A DNA stretch of 40,135 nt, taken from Oscillospiraceae bacterium (GTDB lineage: Bacteria; Bacillota; Clostridia; UBA1381; UBA9506). The notes under the pieces were generated by a model. It was not told the origin of the DNA. It did not search any database and worked only from the letters and a program-made list of their open reading frames with translations. The first letter of the stretch is position 1, and each line of letters opens with the position of its first letter. Position numbers and translations under genes: made by a program. The stretch is from positions 1 to 40,135 of the forward strand of contig SVJS01000010.1 of the NCBI GenBank assembly GCA_015068855.1. Reading direction: 5' to 3'. This document shows positions 24,083 to 32,768 of the stretch, one piece after another.

Positions 24083-24997
24083 TTATTCTGTGAAGTCACC
24101 TAAAAATCTGACTTCCGGTACAAGCGAAACGCCAAATTGTTCTTTCACTCTGTCTTGCACAAGCTGCATTAAGGCGATGATATCCTTTGCGGTGGCGCCG
24201 CCCGTGTTAATCAAAAAGCCGGCATGCTTTTCAGAGACCTGAGCACCGCCGATGCCTATCCCTTTAAGTCCGGCATCTTCAACCAGCTTGCCGGCAAAAA
24301 AGCCCTCGGGACGCTTGAAAAAGCTACCGGCGCTGGGGTAGGTCAGGGGTTGTTTTTCCCGTCTGCGATTGTTAAAGTCCTGCATCAGGGCGCGGATATC
24401 TTCCTGCTTTTTGGGAGTAAGAAGCAGGGTGCTGCGGACAATCAGACCATCCTCTTTCATAAAGACAGAACGGCGGTATCCGAATTCGTGCGCGTCCCCC
24501 TCTATGGAGTAAAGGTTTCCGTCCACATCAATATACTCGGTTTTGATAACCACGTCTTTCATTTCGCCACCGTAGGCACCGGCGTTCATGTAAACAGCGC
24601 CGCCCAAGCTGCCGGGAATGCCGGAGGCAAATTCGAGGCCGCCCAGGCCGCAGGATAAGGCTTCGTTTGCAAGCCTTGCCAAAGAAACGCCCGCTTCTGC
24701 AATCAGGGCATTTTCTTCCCGTTTTATGCGGCTGAAGCTTTTCCCTAAACGGATGACAGCGCCGCGGATGCCGCTATCAGCAATAATCAGGTTAGAACCG
24801 GCACCCATGATGATATAGGGCAGGCCATGCTTTTGTAAAACCACGCGACAATGGATCAGAGCCTCGATGCTCTTCGGTTGCAGAAATAAATCCGCAGGGC
24901 CACCCACCTGAAAGCTTGTGTAGGCCTTCATGGGTACATTTTGCTCTATGATAATGTCGTCTCTTTCGGAAAGCGCTGCTATCAGCCTGCTATACAT
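24083..24997 (-). CDS. murB: UDP-N-acetylenolpyruvoylglucosamine reductase
   Basis: A 304-residue FAD enzyme that makes UDP-N-acetylmuramate for peptidoglycan. The FAD-binding part has NVPMKAYTSFQVGGPAD, IIMGAGSNLI and ASGIPGSLGGAVYMNAGAYG. The substrate domain has YRRSVF, YPSAGSFFKRP and LVEDAGLKG, and the C-terminal HAGFLIN. It is a type II MurB by length. The ATG at 24997 follows AGGAG by 8 bases; an 18-codon in-frame extension has no ribosome binding site. It lies downstream of hprK on the same strand, an arrangement common in Clostridia. Confidence 0.95.
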   Translation of the reverse strand: MYSRLIAALSERDDIIIEQNVPMKAYTSFQVGGPADLFLQPKSIEALIHCRVVLQKHGLPYIIMGAGSNLIIADSGIRGAVIRLGKSFSRIKREENALIAEAGVSLARLANEALSCGLGGLEFASGIPGSLGGAVYMNAGAYGGEMKDVVIKTEYIDVDGNLYSIEGDAHEFGYRRSVFMKEDGLIVRSTLLLTPKKQEDIRALMQDFNNRRREKQPLTYPSAGSFFKRPEGFFAGKLVEDAGLKGIGIGGAQVSEKHAGFLINTGGATAKDIIALMQLVQDRVKEQFGVSLVPEVRFLGDFTE

Positions 24998-25132
24998 ATC
25001 ATTAGCTCCTTTAATTCGTATCAATAACGGGGTTTTAGTCCTGCGATACATCCGCAGTTCTGTTGTAATCTATTATATTCGCTTTTGCGCCACCTATGCC
25101 ATAAAGACAGCTTCCCTTGGCGCCTCTCCCTG

Positions 25133-26059
25133 TTATTCTTCGCCCATGGATTCCATTAAACGGCGGTTTAACTCCTCGGCTGCATTATAGCCCATCTTGC
25201 GTTGGCGGTTGTTCATGGAGGCAACCTCAATGATAATGGCCAAATTTCGGCCCGGCTTAACGGGAATGGTTAAAGACGGCACCTGGATGCCCATAATGTC
25301 GGTGGTTTCACCGTCAAGCCCCAAACGGTCATAGGCCTTGCCGGACTGCCAGGGCTCTAAGTTGATAACGAGATTAATGTTTTCTGTATCTTTAACAGAA
25401 CCGATACCGAAAATGCGCTTGACATCCACAACGCCAATGCCGCGCAGCTCGATAAAGTGACGAATGATTTCGGGGGAACTGCCGACTAACGTTTTGCGGG
25501 ACACTTTTTTAATTTCAACGGCATCGTCAGCAACCAGACGATGACCGCGCTTAACAAGCTCAATGGCGGTTTCGCTTTTACCGACACCGCTTTCGCCCAA
25601 CAGCAAAATGCCTTCGCCGAATACTTCAACCAAAACCCCGTGAACAGAGGTCATGGGCGCTAAGGCAACGGAGAGGGACAGCATAATGTCACTCATGAAG
25701 CGGGATGTGCCCTCTTTTGTGCGGAGCAGGGTGGTCTCTGTGTTCTTGGCACACGCTAACAATTCGGGATAAATAGGCAAATCACGTGTGACAATCACGG
25801 CAGGTAATTTTGTTTCAAACAAACAGGACAAGCGCTTTGTTCGTTCGGCGGGGGTTAAATTTTCCAAATAGGTATATTCCACCTGCCCCAAAATCTGAAT
25901 GCGGCGGGGGTCAAAATAATCAAAGAAACCCGCCAGCTGCAAGCTGGGACGGTTGATTTCCGCAATGGTAATGGGAACCTCGGCATAGTTTTCAGGGCCG
26001 TAGATAACCTCCAGGCTCTGCTCTTCGATGATGGCACCCAATTTTACAGTTACACTCAC
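25133..26059 (-). CDS. hprK: HPr kinase/phosphorylase
   Basis: A 308-residue bifunctional enzyme that phosphorylates HPr on Ser46 and reverses it, the key step of carbon catabolite control in Bacillota. An N-terminal regulatory domain (1-130) precedes the kinase domain with the P-loop GESGVGKSETAIELVKRGHRLVADD, then the signature RGIGVVDVKRIFG. The C-terminal part has PVKPGRNLAIIIEVAS and ends at about 308 as usual. The start is GTG at 26059 with AGGAAG 7 bases upstream. A promoter with a 17-base spacer lies upstream. murB follows after 135 bases. Confidence 0.96.
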   Translation of the reverse strand: MSVTVKLGAIIEEQSLEVIYGPENYAEVPITIAEINRPSLQLAGFFDYFDPRRIQILGQVEYTYLENLTPAERTKRLSCLFETKLPAVIVTRDLPIYPELLACAKNTETTLLRTKEGTSRFMSDIMLSLSVALAPMTSVHGVLVEVFGEGILLLGESGVGKSETAIELVKRGHRLVADDAVEIKKVSRKTLVGSSPEIIRHFIELRGIGVVDVKRIFGIGSVKDTENINLVINLEPWQSGKAYDRLGLDGETTDIMGIQVPSLTIPVKPGRNLAIIIEVASMNNRQRKMGYNAAEELNRRLMESMGEE

Positions 26060-26115
26060 AAAATCGCTTCCTTTCTCTTCAAAAGGTCATACTGTCTCAT
26101 GCTGTTCTTCTTATT

Positions 26116-26144
26116 ATTATATCACAGGAATTGGAAACTGTAAA
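26116..26144 (-). promoter_or_regulatory. promoter of hprK-murB
   Basis: On the minus strand TTTACA, 17 bases, TATAAT, about 60 bases upstream of the hprK GTG. Confidence 0.7.
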
Positions 26145-26211
26145 TAAGAAACGACGATAATTTGAGAAAGGAAATTTGTCACAAAAAAGTAGAAAAGATG
26201 TGATTTAATCA

Positions 26212-26240
26212 TAGACTTTTCTTCTGTTTTAGTATATAAT
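26212..26240 (+). promoter_or_regulatory. promoter of the ACT-domain gene
   Basis: TAGACT (26212-26217), 17 bases, TATAAT (26235-26240), about 30 bases before the start codon. Confidence 0.55.
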
Positions 26241-26270
26241 TATGATGATAATAAAAAGGGGGTTTTTCCT

Positions 26271-26540
26271 ATGCGTGCCGTGATTACCGTAATCGGTCAG
26301 GATAAAATCGGTATTATTGCCGAGGTCAGCCGTGTGCTGGCCGAACATAAAATTAATGTGCTGGATATTACCCAGACCATTATGCAGGACATGTTCACCA
26401 TGATTATGTTGGTTAACCTTGAAAAATCGGAAGTTAATTTCAAGGAAATTTCCAAAAAACTTGAGGATTTGGGCGAGGCCATGTCGCTTTCCATCCGCAT
26501 TCAGCACGAGGACTTGTTCCGTTCGATGCATAGAATTTAA
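26271..26540 (+). CDS. ACT-domain protein (UPF0237 family)
   Basis: An 89-residue single ACT domain: [38 protein letters not shown] is the ligand-binding half, followed by [12 protein letters not shown] and a C-terminal helix. The length and the [11 protein letters not shown] opening match the UPF0237 family, related to the GcvR-type regulators. It probably senses an amino acid or similar small molecule; the ligand is unknown. AAAAGGGGG precedes the ATG. It is followed after 23 bases by a UPF0210 gene, and this pairing is common in Bacillota. Confidence 0.88.
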   Translation: MRAVITVIGQDKIGIIAEVSRVLAEHKINVLDITQTIMQDMFTMIMLVNLEKSEVNFKEISKKLEDLGEAMSLSIRIQHEDLFRSMHRI

Positions 26541-26563
26541 GGCAGGCGGAAAGGAGCGTTTTC

Positions 26564-27925
26564 ATGTTAAATTCCTTAGAGATTTTAGAAACTGTCAAAA
26601 TGATTGCCGAAGAGCATCTTGATATCCGTACCGTTACCATGGGGATATCTCTTTTGCGCTGTGCGGGAGATGATGCAAAGCTCGTCAGCGACAAGGTGTA
26701 TGACACCATCACAACGCAGGCGGAAAAGCTGGTTGAAACCGCAGAGAATATAGAAACAGAATATGGCATTCCCATCATTAATAAACGCATTTCTGTTACG
26801 CCGGCGGCTATGATTTTGGGTGGCAGACCGTCGCCTCGCGATTTTGTTTTGATTGCCAAGGCGTTAGACCGTGCGGCCAAAACAACGGGGGTTAATTTTA
26901 TCGGGGGCTATTCAGCGCTCGTGCATAAAGGCATGACAAACAGTGATGCGGCCCTGATTGCTTCCATCCCCGAAGCCCTTTCTGTTACAGACCTTGTTTG
27001 TTCCAGCGTGAATGTGGGCACAACCCGTGCCGGCATTAATATGGACGCGGTGGCGCAAATGGGCCGTGTGATTAAGGAAACAGCAGAAAAAACCAAAGAG
27101 CGTGACGGCTTTGGCTGCGCCAAACTGGTTGTGTTCTGTAACGCGGTTGAGGATAATCCCTTTATGGCCGGTGCTTTTTGCGGCGTAGGGGAGCCGGATG
27201 CGGTGATTAATGTGGGTGTTTCCGGTCCGGGCGTTGTCAAATGTGCCTTGGAACAGGTTAAGGGTGCTGATTTCGGTGTTGTGGCGGAGACCATTAAGAA
27301 AACCGCCTTTAAGATAACCCGTATGGGACAGCTGGTTGCGCAGGAAGCCTCCCGCCGCCTGGGCGTTCCATTTGGCATTGTGGATTTATCCTTAGCGCCC
27401 ACGCCTGCCGTCGGTGACAGCGTGGCTTACATTTTAGAGGAAATGGGTCTTGAAACATGCGGCACTCACGGCACAACAGCAGCCCTTGCGCTGTTAAATG
27501 ATGCAGTTAAAAAGGGCGGCGTCATGGCAAGCTCCTATGTTGGCGGCCTTTCCGGTGCCTTTATCCCCGTCAGCGAGGATGCGGGCATGATTGCGGCAAC
27601 CCGCGCGGGTGCCCTCTCTTTGGATAAGCTGGAGGCCATGACCTGCGTTTGCTCTGTCGGTCTGGATATGATTTGTGTGCCGGGGGACACACCGGCGGAA
27701 ACCATCAGTGCAATCATTGCCGACGAGGCAGCCATTGGCATGATTAACAATAAAACAACGGCGGTGCGCCTGATTCCCGCGCCCGGGAAAAAGGTGGGCG
27801 ACACCGTGGAATTTGGCGGGCTTTTGGGAACCGGTCCCGTCATGGCAGTTAACAACTGCAAAAGTACAGACTTTATCGCCCGTGGCGGACGGATTCCCGC
27901 CCCGATTCACAGTCTGCGAAATTAA
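26564..27925 (+). CDS. UPF0210 / PFL-family protein
   Basis: A 453-residue cytoplasmic protein of the UPF0210 (DUF711) family, which is structurally linked to glycyl-radical enzymes of the PFL superfamily but has no known reaction. Recognisable stretches are [83 protein letters not shown] and a final [17 protein letters not shown]. Length is typical. GAAAGGAGC lies about 9 bases before the ATG. It forms an operon with the ACT-domain gene, which may be its regulator, and ends at a bidirectional terminator. Confidence 0.9.
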   Translation: MLNSLEILETVKMIAEEHLDIRTVTMGISLLRCAGDDAKLVSDKVYDTITTQAEKLVETAENIETEYGIPIINKRISVTPAAMILGGRPSPRDFVLIAKALDRAAKTTGVNFIGGYSALVHKGMTNSDAALIASIPEALSVTDLVCSSVNVGTTRAGINMDAVAQMGRVIKETAEKTKERDGFGCAKLVVFCNAVEDNPFMAGAFCGVGEPDAVINVGVSGPGVVKCALEQVKGADFGVVAETIKKTAFKITRMGQLVAQEASRRLGVPFGIVDLSLAPTPAVGDSVAYILEEMGLETCGTHGTTAALALLNDAVKKGGVMASSYVGGLSGAFIPVSEDAGMIAATRAGALSLDKLEAMTCVCSVGLDMICVPGDTPAETISAIIADEAAIGMINNKTTAVRLIPAPGKKVGDTVEFGGLLGTGPVMAVNNCKSTDFIARGGRIPAPIHSLRN

Positions 27926-27962
27926 AAAGAACCGATGTGCCGTTTGCACATCGGTTCTTTTT
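27924..27962. terminator. bidirectional terminator between the UPF0210 gene and rdgB
   Basis: AAAAAGAACCGATGTGC pairs with GCACATCGGTTCTTTTT around CGTTT. It overlaps the stop codons of both converging genes. Confidence 0.9.
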
Positions 27963-28551
27963 ATATCAATTGTTTTTTCAGGTCCTCCAAGGCGCGTTTT
28001 CTGTGGCTGACGGCATTTTTCTGCTCGGGGGTCAGAATGCCAAAGCTTTCGTTAAAGTCTAAGGAATAGAAAACAGGGTCATAGCCAAAGCCACCGTTTC
28101 CCTTGGGTTCTCGCAAAATCAAACCCTCGCAAAGTCCCTCGCCGTAGAGAACGTCGCCGTCTTCCGTAATGAGACAAACGGAGGAAACAAAGCGGGCGGT
28201 GCGGTTTTCGTCAGGCGTGTCTTGCAGTGCTGTTAAAAGCTTTTCCACATTGTCCTCATCCGTTGCGTTTTCCCCTGCATAGCGGGCGGAATAAATGCCC
28301 GGTGCGCCGCCTAAGACATCCACGCAAAGGCCGGAGTCGTCAGCCAGCACGGCACAGTCCGTCAGCGCCCGTAAGGCATTTGCCTTAATAAAGGCATTTT
28401 CCGAAAAATTGACACCGGTTTCCTCAACGTCAAAGGGGAGGCCCATTTCTTTGGCGCCTAAAACCTCGTAGTCTGTTAAAATGGCTTTAATTTCGCGAAG
28501 CTTACCCTGATTCCCTGTGGCAACCAGTAAGCGCTTGGTTTTAATTGGCAT
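27961..28551 (-). CDS. rdgB: XTP/dITP diphosphatase (RdgB/HAM1 family)
   Basis: A 196-residue house-cleaning enzyme that hydrolyses non-canonical purine triphosphates (dITP, XTP) to the monophosphate and pyrophosphate, keeping them out of DNA. Family motifs are VATGNQGKLREIKAIL (substrate loop), GVNFSENAFIKANAL, VLADDSGLCVDVLGGAPGIYSARYAG, and GNGGFGYDPVFY near the C-terminus, with SHRKRAL at the end. All are intact. The ATG lies at 28551. It converges on the UPF0210 gene and has no operon partner visible on its strand. Confidence 0.95.
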   Translation of the reverse strand: MPIKTKRLLVATGNQGKLREIKAILTDYEVLGAKEMGLPFDVEETGVNFSENAFIKANALRALTDCAVLADDSGLCVDVLGGAPGIYSARYAGENATDEDNVEKLLTALQDTPDENRTARFVSSVCLITEDGDVLYGEGLCEGLILREPKGNGGFGYDPVFYSLDFNESFGILTPEQKNAVSHRKRALEDLKKQLI

Positions 28552-28757
28552 GATTGCACCACCTTATTTGTCTGCTTTGTGTATCATCATTATCGTCTTC
28601 ATTGTACCATACAAACAAAATGTTTTCAAGTGCACCGCATTATTATGCCGGACGGAAGTGTTTTTGTATATGAAAACACAAAAAAGGAGAGCAACGCTGA
28701 AAGGGCGGGGGCTACAGAAACTGCAGTCACATCGCCAGCAGACAATGCTCTCTTTAC

Positions 28758-28811
28758 TAACAGAATACCACAAAACGCGGAAAATTACAACCCCCAAGGA
28801 GAAGAACTTTT
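28758..28811 (+). repeat. direct repeat within the polyvalent-protein remnants, copy 1
   Basis: About 54 bases (centre CACAAAACGCGGAAAATTAC) repeated at 29048-29101 with few differences. It encodes the peptide QNAENYNPQGEE. Confidence 0.75.
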
Positions 28812-28825
28812 GGGCGATCAAGACA

Positions 28826-28849
28826 ACAGAACCGTCCCCTTGTGTCCTT
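28826..28849. repeat. REP-like sequence at the break of the remnant gene
   Basis: ACAGAACCGTCCCCTTGTGTCC is of the type (complement of ACAAGGGGACGGTTCTGT) that recurs widely in clostridial and other genomes next to REP-associated (Y1) transposases. The identification is from memory of that motif, and no second complete copy was seen in the window. Confidence 0.4.
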
Positions 28850-30731
28850 TGCACGGTACGACTATTTTGAAACACCGGTTTCCATAAATGGTCAAGATTA
28901 TATCGTCGCGTTCGACGTTGAGGTATTTCCTTATGCGAACAACTACCGTACGCACAAGGTCATAAACGAAATGGACCTGATTCCTATTTCGGGTACCGAC
29001 GCAGGTCCAGTACCTGCCGCAGCCGAAAAGGTTTCAAGTCCATCTATTAACAGTATATCACAAAACGCAGAAAATTACAACCCCCAAGGAGAAGAAATTT
29101 TAGGAGAGGCAATTCCTCAGTCTGTTCCGCAGGCAGCTTCCTCGCGCGGCCAAGCGGGTATTACACAAGAGAGCCGGGCGGCAGGTATTGGAACGGTTAA
29201 GGCGGATGCCGAAACCAAAACAAAAGTGAATGCCTTAGGTAAAAAGCTGGGGCGCAAGGTTATTTGGTACAATGCAGAAACTGACCCTGACAATGCTTTT
29301 GCAAGAGGCTATTATGACGGTGAGGACAACATTCACATTAACGAATATGCCAAGGACCCGGGGGCTGTGATTTTTGGCCATGAAATGTTTCATTCTCTGC
29401 CCGACGATGTTCGGGGCGAGCTGATTGACTTTGTTCGCAAGAACACGCAGGAAACACGGAGTTTTGCAGCATACAGGGCCGAGCTCCAGCAGGAATACAT
29501 CAAGCGTTATGCGGCCGAGGGAAGAACGTTTGACCCTGATACGGATTTTTGGGAAGAATATACGGCGGAAACAATGGAAACATTTTTTGCCGATGAAGCC
29601 TTTGTGAACACCTTAGTCCGTGAGAACCGAAGCCTTGCACAGCGCATTTTGGAAACCATCCGTGAGCTGATTGCCAAGATATTCGGCACGCCTAAAAGCT
29701 ATACAGGCCTTGCCAGCGATGCTGCCATCTCCGGCGGTTTAACGGATGCTACCTTACGCAAGGCAGAGCAGATGCTTGCAAAGGCGCTGGGAGAGCAGAT
29801 AGAGAGCTCGACTTATGCGGACGGGTTTAGGTTTACGGAAACCGAGACGATGCCTCTTGAAATTAACACAAAAAAGGAGTATAATAGAAATAACAAAAAA
29901 TTTGCGCTGTATAATGAAGAATGGCACACCGATTTGAATAAAAGGGAAATGGCAGAGGTGCTCAAATGGCTTCGTCAGGATATTAAAACAAGCAATAATG
30001 CGATAACAAATACTGCAAATTGGTACAGGGGAAGGCTTAACGGGCAAAGTATATTTGTTATTTATAGCACTCGTCATATAGAAAATCCTACTATCTTGTA
30101 TGAAGTAAAGGGAGCGCAAGGCGAATATGAATTAAATATTCTGAAAATGATTTTGGAGGATATTGATAATGGAACTGGTTATGACAGACAATCAACGGTT
30201 GTTAACGAAGTACTTAGCGGCGGTTGGATGCGACAAAGCAACAGTATGGGAAATAGTAACGGAATTGTGGGAAGAGGAAGAAGTATTGCAAATGCTACAA
30301 TTCTGCAAGGACAATCATCCAAACGTAAACCCAGACCAGCTTTTAGAGCAGTCATTAAAAATCTCTTCAAAGAAGAATTAAACAATGGTAAAAGATACGC
30401 TCTTGCCCATGACGGCAAAGAGCGTTCTGCTTTTTATGACAGTTTGCAGGAAGCAGAGACAGTGGAAGATGCTGTTAAGCAGATGGTGGAGGATAACATT
30501 GACCTTTTTACCTACGAGCCGATTACCAACGAGGAAACGATGGTTAAAGCCGTGCATGAGGTTATGGCGGAGCCGGACAAAGAAGCGCTGCACTTTTTAG
30601 GCCTTAACAAGGGAGCTGCCACGCGGGAGGACATTGCCAAGGGCTTTGTTTTAATGAAATATTTGTCTATCGGCAAATGTGAAAGAATTTCTTGCAGAAA
30701 TTGTGAAATAGAAAGCATTAGCTTTCTGTGA
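28842..30731 (+). CDS. Truncated phage/ICE polyvalent protein: nuclease-like domain + HExxH metallopeptidase domain
   Basis: An open frame of 629 residues that looks like a decaying piece of the very large multidomain proteins of phages and conjugative elements. Residues 1-50 (RYDYFETPVSINGQDYIVAFDVEVFPYANNYRTHKVI) resemble the barnase/EndoU/ColicinE5/RelE-like nuclease domains of such proteins. Residues about 130-300 hold a zinc-peptidase-like domain with HEMFH at 180-184. Residues about 345-510 form an unnamed domain ending ATILQGQSSKRKPRPAFRAVIKNLF. The last 17 residues or so are encoded by the hairpin array at 30678, so the gene has lost its 3' part. The start (GTG 28842) lies in a REP-like sequence without ribosome binding site, so expression is doubtful. 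Confidence 0.6.
   Translation: MSFARYDYFETPVSINGQDYIVAFDVEVFPYANNYRTHKVINEMDLIPISGTDAGPVPAAAEKVSSPSINSISQNAENYNPQGEEILGEAIPQSVPQAASSRGQAGITQESRAAGIGTVKADAETKTKVNALGKKLGRKVIWYNAETDPDNAFARGYYDGEDNIHINEYAKDPGAVIFGHEMFHSLPDDVRGELIDFVRKNTQETRSFAAYRAELQQEYIKRYAAEGRTFDPDTDFWEEYTAETMETFFADEAFVNTLVRENRSLAQRILETIRELIAKIFGTPKSYTGLASDAAISGGLTDATLRKAEQMLAKALGEQIESSTYADGFRFTETETMPLEINTKKEYNRNNKKFALYNEEWHTDLNKREMAEVLKWLRQDIKTSNNAITNTANWYRGRLNGQSIFVIYSTRHIENPTILYEVKGAQGEYELNILKMILEDIDNGTGYDRQSTVVNEVLSGGWMRQSNSMGNSNGIVGRGRSIANATILQGQSSKRKPRPAFRAVIKNLFKEELNNGKRYALAHDGKERSAFYDSLQEAETVEDAVKQMVEDNIDLFTYEPITNEETMVKAVHEVMAEPDKEALHFLGLNKGAATREDIAKGFVLMKYLSIGKCERISCRNCEIESISFL
29048..29101 (+). repeat. direct repeat within the polyvalent-protein remnants, copy 2
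   Basis: Second copy of 28758-28811 at 290 bases distance. The two copies are in different frames relative to the downstream open frame. Confidence 0.75.
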
Positions 30732-30828
30732 AATAAAATATGCCTTTAACATTTGCGAAGCAAATATTTCACAGCGAAGCTATTTCACAATGCGATAGCA
30801 TTATTTCACACGCTGTAAGCGTATTTCG
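30678..30828. repeat. nested array of six mini-hairpins separated by TGTGAAAT / ATTTCACA
   Basis: Left half: TGTGAAA(G) 30678, TGTGAAAT 30702 and 30727. Right half: ATTTCACA 30766, 30782 and 30803, and a degenerate ATTTCG 30823. Between them sit perfect small hairpins: AATTTC-TTGCA-GAAATT (30686-30702), AGAAAGC-ATTA-GCTTTCT (30710-30727), ATTTGC-GAA-GCAAAT (30751-30765), AGC-GAA-GCT (30773-30781), AATGC-GATA-GCATT (30789-30802) and ACGCT-GTA-AGCGT (30810-30822). The left units are the reverse complement of the right ones, so the whole can fold as one branched structure. It supplies the end of the upstream open frame. Confidence 0.85.
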
Positions 30829-30830
30829 TT

Positions 30831-30867
30831 AAAAAAGGTCAATCCTGATATAGGATTGACCTTTTTT
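30831..30867. terminator. bidirectional terminator beside tRNA-Glu
   Basis: AAAAAAGGTCAATCCT pairs with AGGATTGACCTTTTTT around GATAT. It lies 2 bases past the 3' end of tRNA-Glu and serves that gene on the minus strand. Confidence 0.88.
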
Positions 30868-30868
30868 C

Positions 30869-30943
30869 TGGTGACCCGTACGAGACTCGAACTCGTGTTA
30901 CCGCCGTGAAAGGGCGGTGTCTTAACCGCTTGACCAACGGGCC
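30869..30943 (-). tRNA. tRNA-Glu (TTC anticodon)
   Basis: A 75-base gene on the minus strand. The acceptor GGCCCGT pairs with ACGGGTC. The anticodon arm CCGCC-CTTTCAC-GGCGG gives anticodon TTC. The T-arm is ACGAGTTCGAGTCTCGT. CCA is encoded. A consensus promoter lies upstream. Confidence 0.95.
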
Positions 30944-30984
30944 ACATCGCTATTCTTTTCGCATCTCCCCGAGATACCTTGCTA

Positions 30985-31013
30985 ATTATAACAGAAACCC
31001 ATGGGCTTGTCAA
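30985..31013 (-). promoter_or_regulatory. promoter of tRNA-Glu
   Basis: On the minus strand TTGACA, 17 bases, TATAAT: a full consensus promoter about 40 bases upstream of the tRNA 5' end. Confidence 0.85.
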
Positions 31014-31041
31014 GTATTTTTTTAGAAAAAATAATATTTTT

Positions 31042-31072
31042 CTCAATGCCTGCCCAAAAGACAGGCATTGAG
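31042..31072 (-). terminator. hairpin downstream of ruvB
   Basis: CTCAATGCCTG pairs perfectly with CAGGCATTGAG. On the minus strand it follows the ruvB stop by about 15 bases, but A residues precede the T-rich stretch, so it is not a textbook terminator. Confidence 0.5.
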
Positions 31073-31086
31073 ATGATCAAACAGCA

Positions 31087-32127
31087 TTACAGAGTTTCGT
31101 CAAACCGCAATTCCGTAGTGAACGGAATCTTAAAGTGTGCATAAGCTTTGGCGGTTGCCATACGTCCGCGGGGTGTGCGGTTTAAGAAGCCGATTTGCAG
31201 CAGATAGGGTTCATAGACGTCCTCAATGGTGCCCGGGTCCTCGCCGATGGAGGCGGCCAGCGTTTCCAGACCAACGGGTCCGCCGCCAAAGTTTTCAATG
31301 ATGAAAAGGAGCATGCGGCGGTCGATGGCATCAAGGCCCATGGAGTCGATTTCCATTGTGGTGAGAGCCGTGTCGGCCAGCTCACGCGTGATGGTGCCGT
31401 CTCCCTGCACCTGCGCAAAGTCGCGCACGCGCTTTAAGAGGCGGTTGGCAATACGGGGCGTTCCGCGGGAACGACGGCCGATTTCCAAAGACCCCTCGGG
31501 GTCGATTTTTGTGCCTAAGATAGCGGCGGAGCGGCGGATGATTTCATCCAGCTCCTCGGGGCTGTAAAGCTCTAAGCGGTTAATCACGCCAAAGCGGTCA
31601 CGCAGCGGTGCCGATAACAGTCCCGTCCTTGTGGTGGCACCGATTAGGGTGAAACGGGGCAAATCCAAACGAACGGAATGAGCGCCGGGGCCTTTACCTA
31701 AAATAATATCCAAGGAAAAGTCCTCCATGGCGGGGTAGAGAATTTCCTCCACATTGCGGCTTAGGCGATGAATTTCGTCAATAAACAAAATGTCGTGCTC
31801 GGAAAGCCCTGTTAAAATGGCGGCCAAATCACCGGCGCGCTCGATGGACGGACCGGAGGTCACGCGGATGTTAACGCCCATTTCGTTGGCGATAATCCCG
31901 GCGAGCGTGGTTTTACCCAGCCCCGGCGGTCCATATAACAGAACGTGGTCTAAGGGGTCATGCCGTTCTTTGGCGGCACGAATGAAAACCTTCATGTTTT
32001 CTTTGACCTTGCTCTGACCGATATATTCATTTAAGTGGCGGGGGCGCAGGCTATACTCAACATCAGAGTCTTCGCCTAAGGTGCGGGACGAAATAATTCT
32101 GTCTTCTTGCATTTCATCAAAAGGCAT
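31087..32127 (-). CDS. ruvB: Holliday junction branch migration ATPase RuvB
   Basis: A 346-residue AAA+ motor that drives Holliday junction branch migration together with RuvA. Walker A is [17 protein letters not shown], Walker B is [10 protein letters not shown], sensor 1 is [10 protein letters not shown], and the Arg finger region is APLRDRFG. The C-terminal winged helix ends [17 protein letters not shown]. Length is typical. It is the last gene of ruvC-ruvA-ruvB on the minus strand, with about 42 bases between ruvA and ruvB. Confidence 0.97.
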   Translation of the reverse strand: MPFDEMQEDRIISSRTLGEDSDVEYSLRPRHLNEYIGQSKVKENMKVFIRAAKERHDPLDHVLLYGPPGLGKTTLAGIIANEMGVNIRVTSGPSIERAGDLAAILTGLSEHDILFIDEIHRLSRNVEEILYPAMEDFSLDIILGKGPGAHSVRLDLPRFTLIGATTRTGLLSAPLRDRFGVINRLELYSPEELDEIIRRSAAILGTKIDPEGSLEIGRRSRGTPRIANRLLKRVRDFAQVQGDGTITRELADTALTTMEIDSMGLDAIDRRMLLFIIENFGGGPVGLETLAASIGEDPGTIEDVYEPYLLQIGFLNRTPRGRMATAKAYAHFKIPFTTELRFDETL

Positions 32128-32169
32128 AACGACAATCCTTTCTGTTTGATAAGTAACAAAAGCCGGGGC

Positions 32170-32766
32170 TTATAGACTTTTAGCTAAAATTTTCAGCGCC
32201 TCGCGAATGGCGTCGGAAACGGTCTCGCAGTTAACCTGAGACACAGCGCGGGAGGCTTCTGCCTGACTGTAACCCAAAGCGCAAAGGGCTTCAACCGCCT
32301 CGTTGTTGCCGGAGGTTGGCAGGGGCATGGCAACGGGGCTGTCACCCGAGGCTTTGATGAAGTCGCCGTTTTCCAGCTTGTCCTTTAATTCAAGCACAAT
32401 TTTCTGGGCGAGCTTGGGGCCAACGCCTTGTGCCCGCGTGATGGTTTTGAAATCGTTTGTGACAACGGCCAGCGCAAATTCTGACGGTCTCAAAACAGAC
32501 AAAATGGCAAGCCCTGCTTTGGGACCGGCGCCTGAAACGGAGATAATCCGGCGGAACATGGAAAGCTCCTCATCGGAAAGAAAACCGTATAAATCCATGG
32601 CGTCCTCTGCCACCTTTAAGTAGGTGTGAATGGTTGCATGCTCTCCCTTTGACAGGGCGGAGAGCCCGTAAGGAGACATGTAAACCCGATAGCCGACAGC
32701 GCCGGTATCAATAATGGCAGCATTGTCTTCAATGGCGGCGACGGTGCCGCTTATAAATGCAATCAT
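32170..32766 (-). CDS. ruvA: Holliday junction binding protein RuvA
   Basis: A 198-residue protein that binds four-way junctions as a tetramer and recruits RuvB. The N-terminal OB fold starts MIAFISGTVAAIEDNAAIIDTGAVGYRVYMS. The helix-hairpin-helix part has ISVSGAGPKAGLAILS and AQGVGPKLAQKIVLELKDKL. The C-terminal RuvB-binding domain has EAVEALCALGYSQAEASRAV. The ATG at 32766 lies 2 bases after the ruvC stop, with GGAGGGAG inside ruvC, so translation is coupled. A longer in-frame reading overlaps ruvC and is rejected. Confidence 0.96.
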   Translation of the reverse strand: MIAFISGTVAAIEDNAAIIDTGAVGYRVYMSPYGLSALSKGEHATIHTYLKVAEDAMDLYGFLSDEELSMFRRIISVSGAGPKAGLAILSVLRPSEFALAVVTNDFKTITRAQGVGPKLAQKIVLELKDKLENGDFIKASGDSPVAMPLPTSGNNEAVEALCALGYSQAEASRAVSQVNCETVSDAIREALKILAKSL

Positions 32767-32768
32767 TC

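Larger units (their letters stand above)
28645..28887 (+). pseudogene. 5' fragment of a polyvalent-protein gene
   Basis: An open frame that begins MPDGSVFVYENTKKESNAE and continues to FTNRIPQNAENYNPQGEELLGDQDN before leaving coding-like sequence. The segment QNAENYNPQGEE occurs again in the next gene in another reading frame, so both are parts of one older gene. At the break lies a REP-like sequence (28826-28849). No ribosome binding site is convincing. Confidence 0.5.

Noticed and set aside
28842-28850. Programmed frameshift joining the two polyvalent-protein fragments
   Set aside because: There is no slippery heptamer or downstream pseudoknot seen, and the break coincides with a REP-like insertion and a duplicated segment, which fits decay better.
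30678-30828. CRISPR array
   Set aside because: The repeated units are only 8 bases, inverted between the two halves, and the intervening pieces are palindromic and 9-18 bases long. No cas genes are near.
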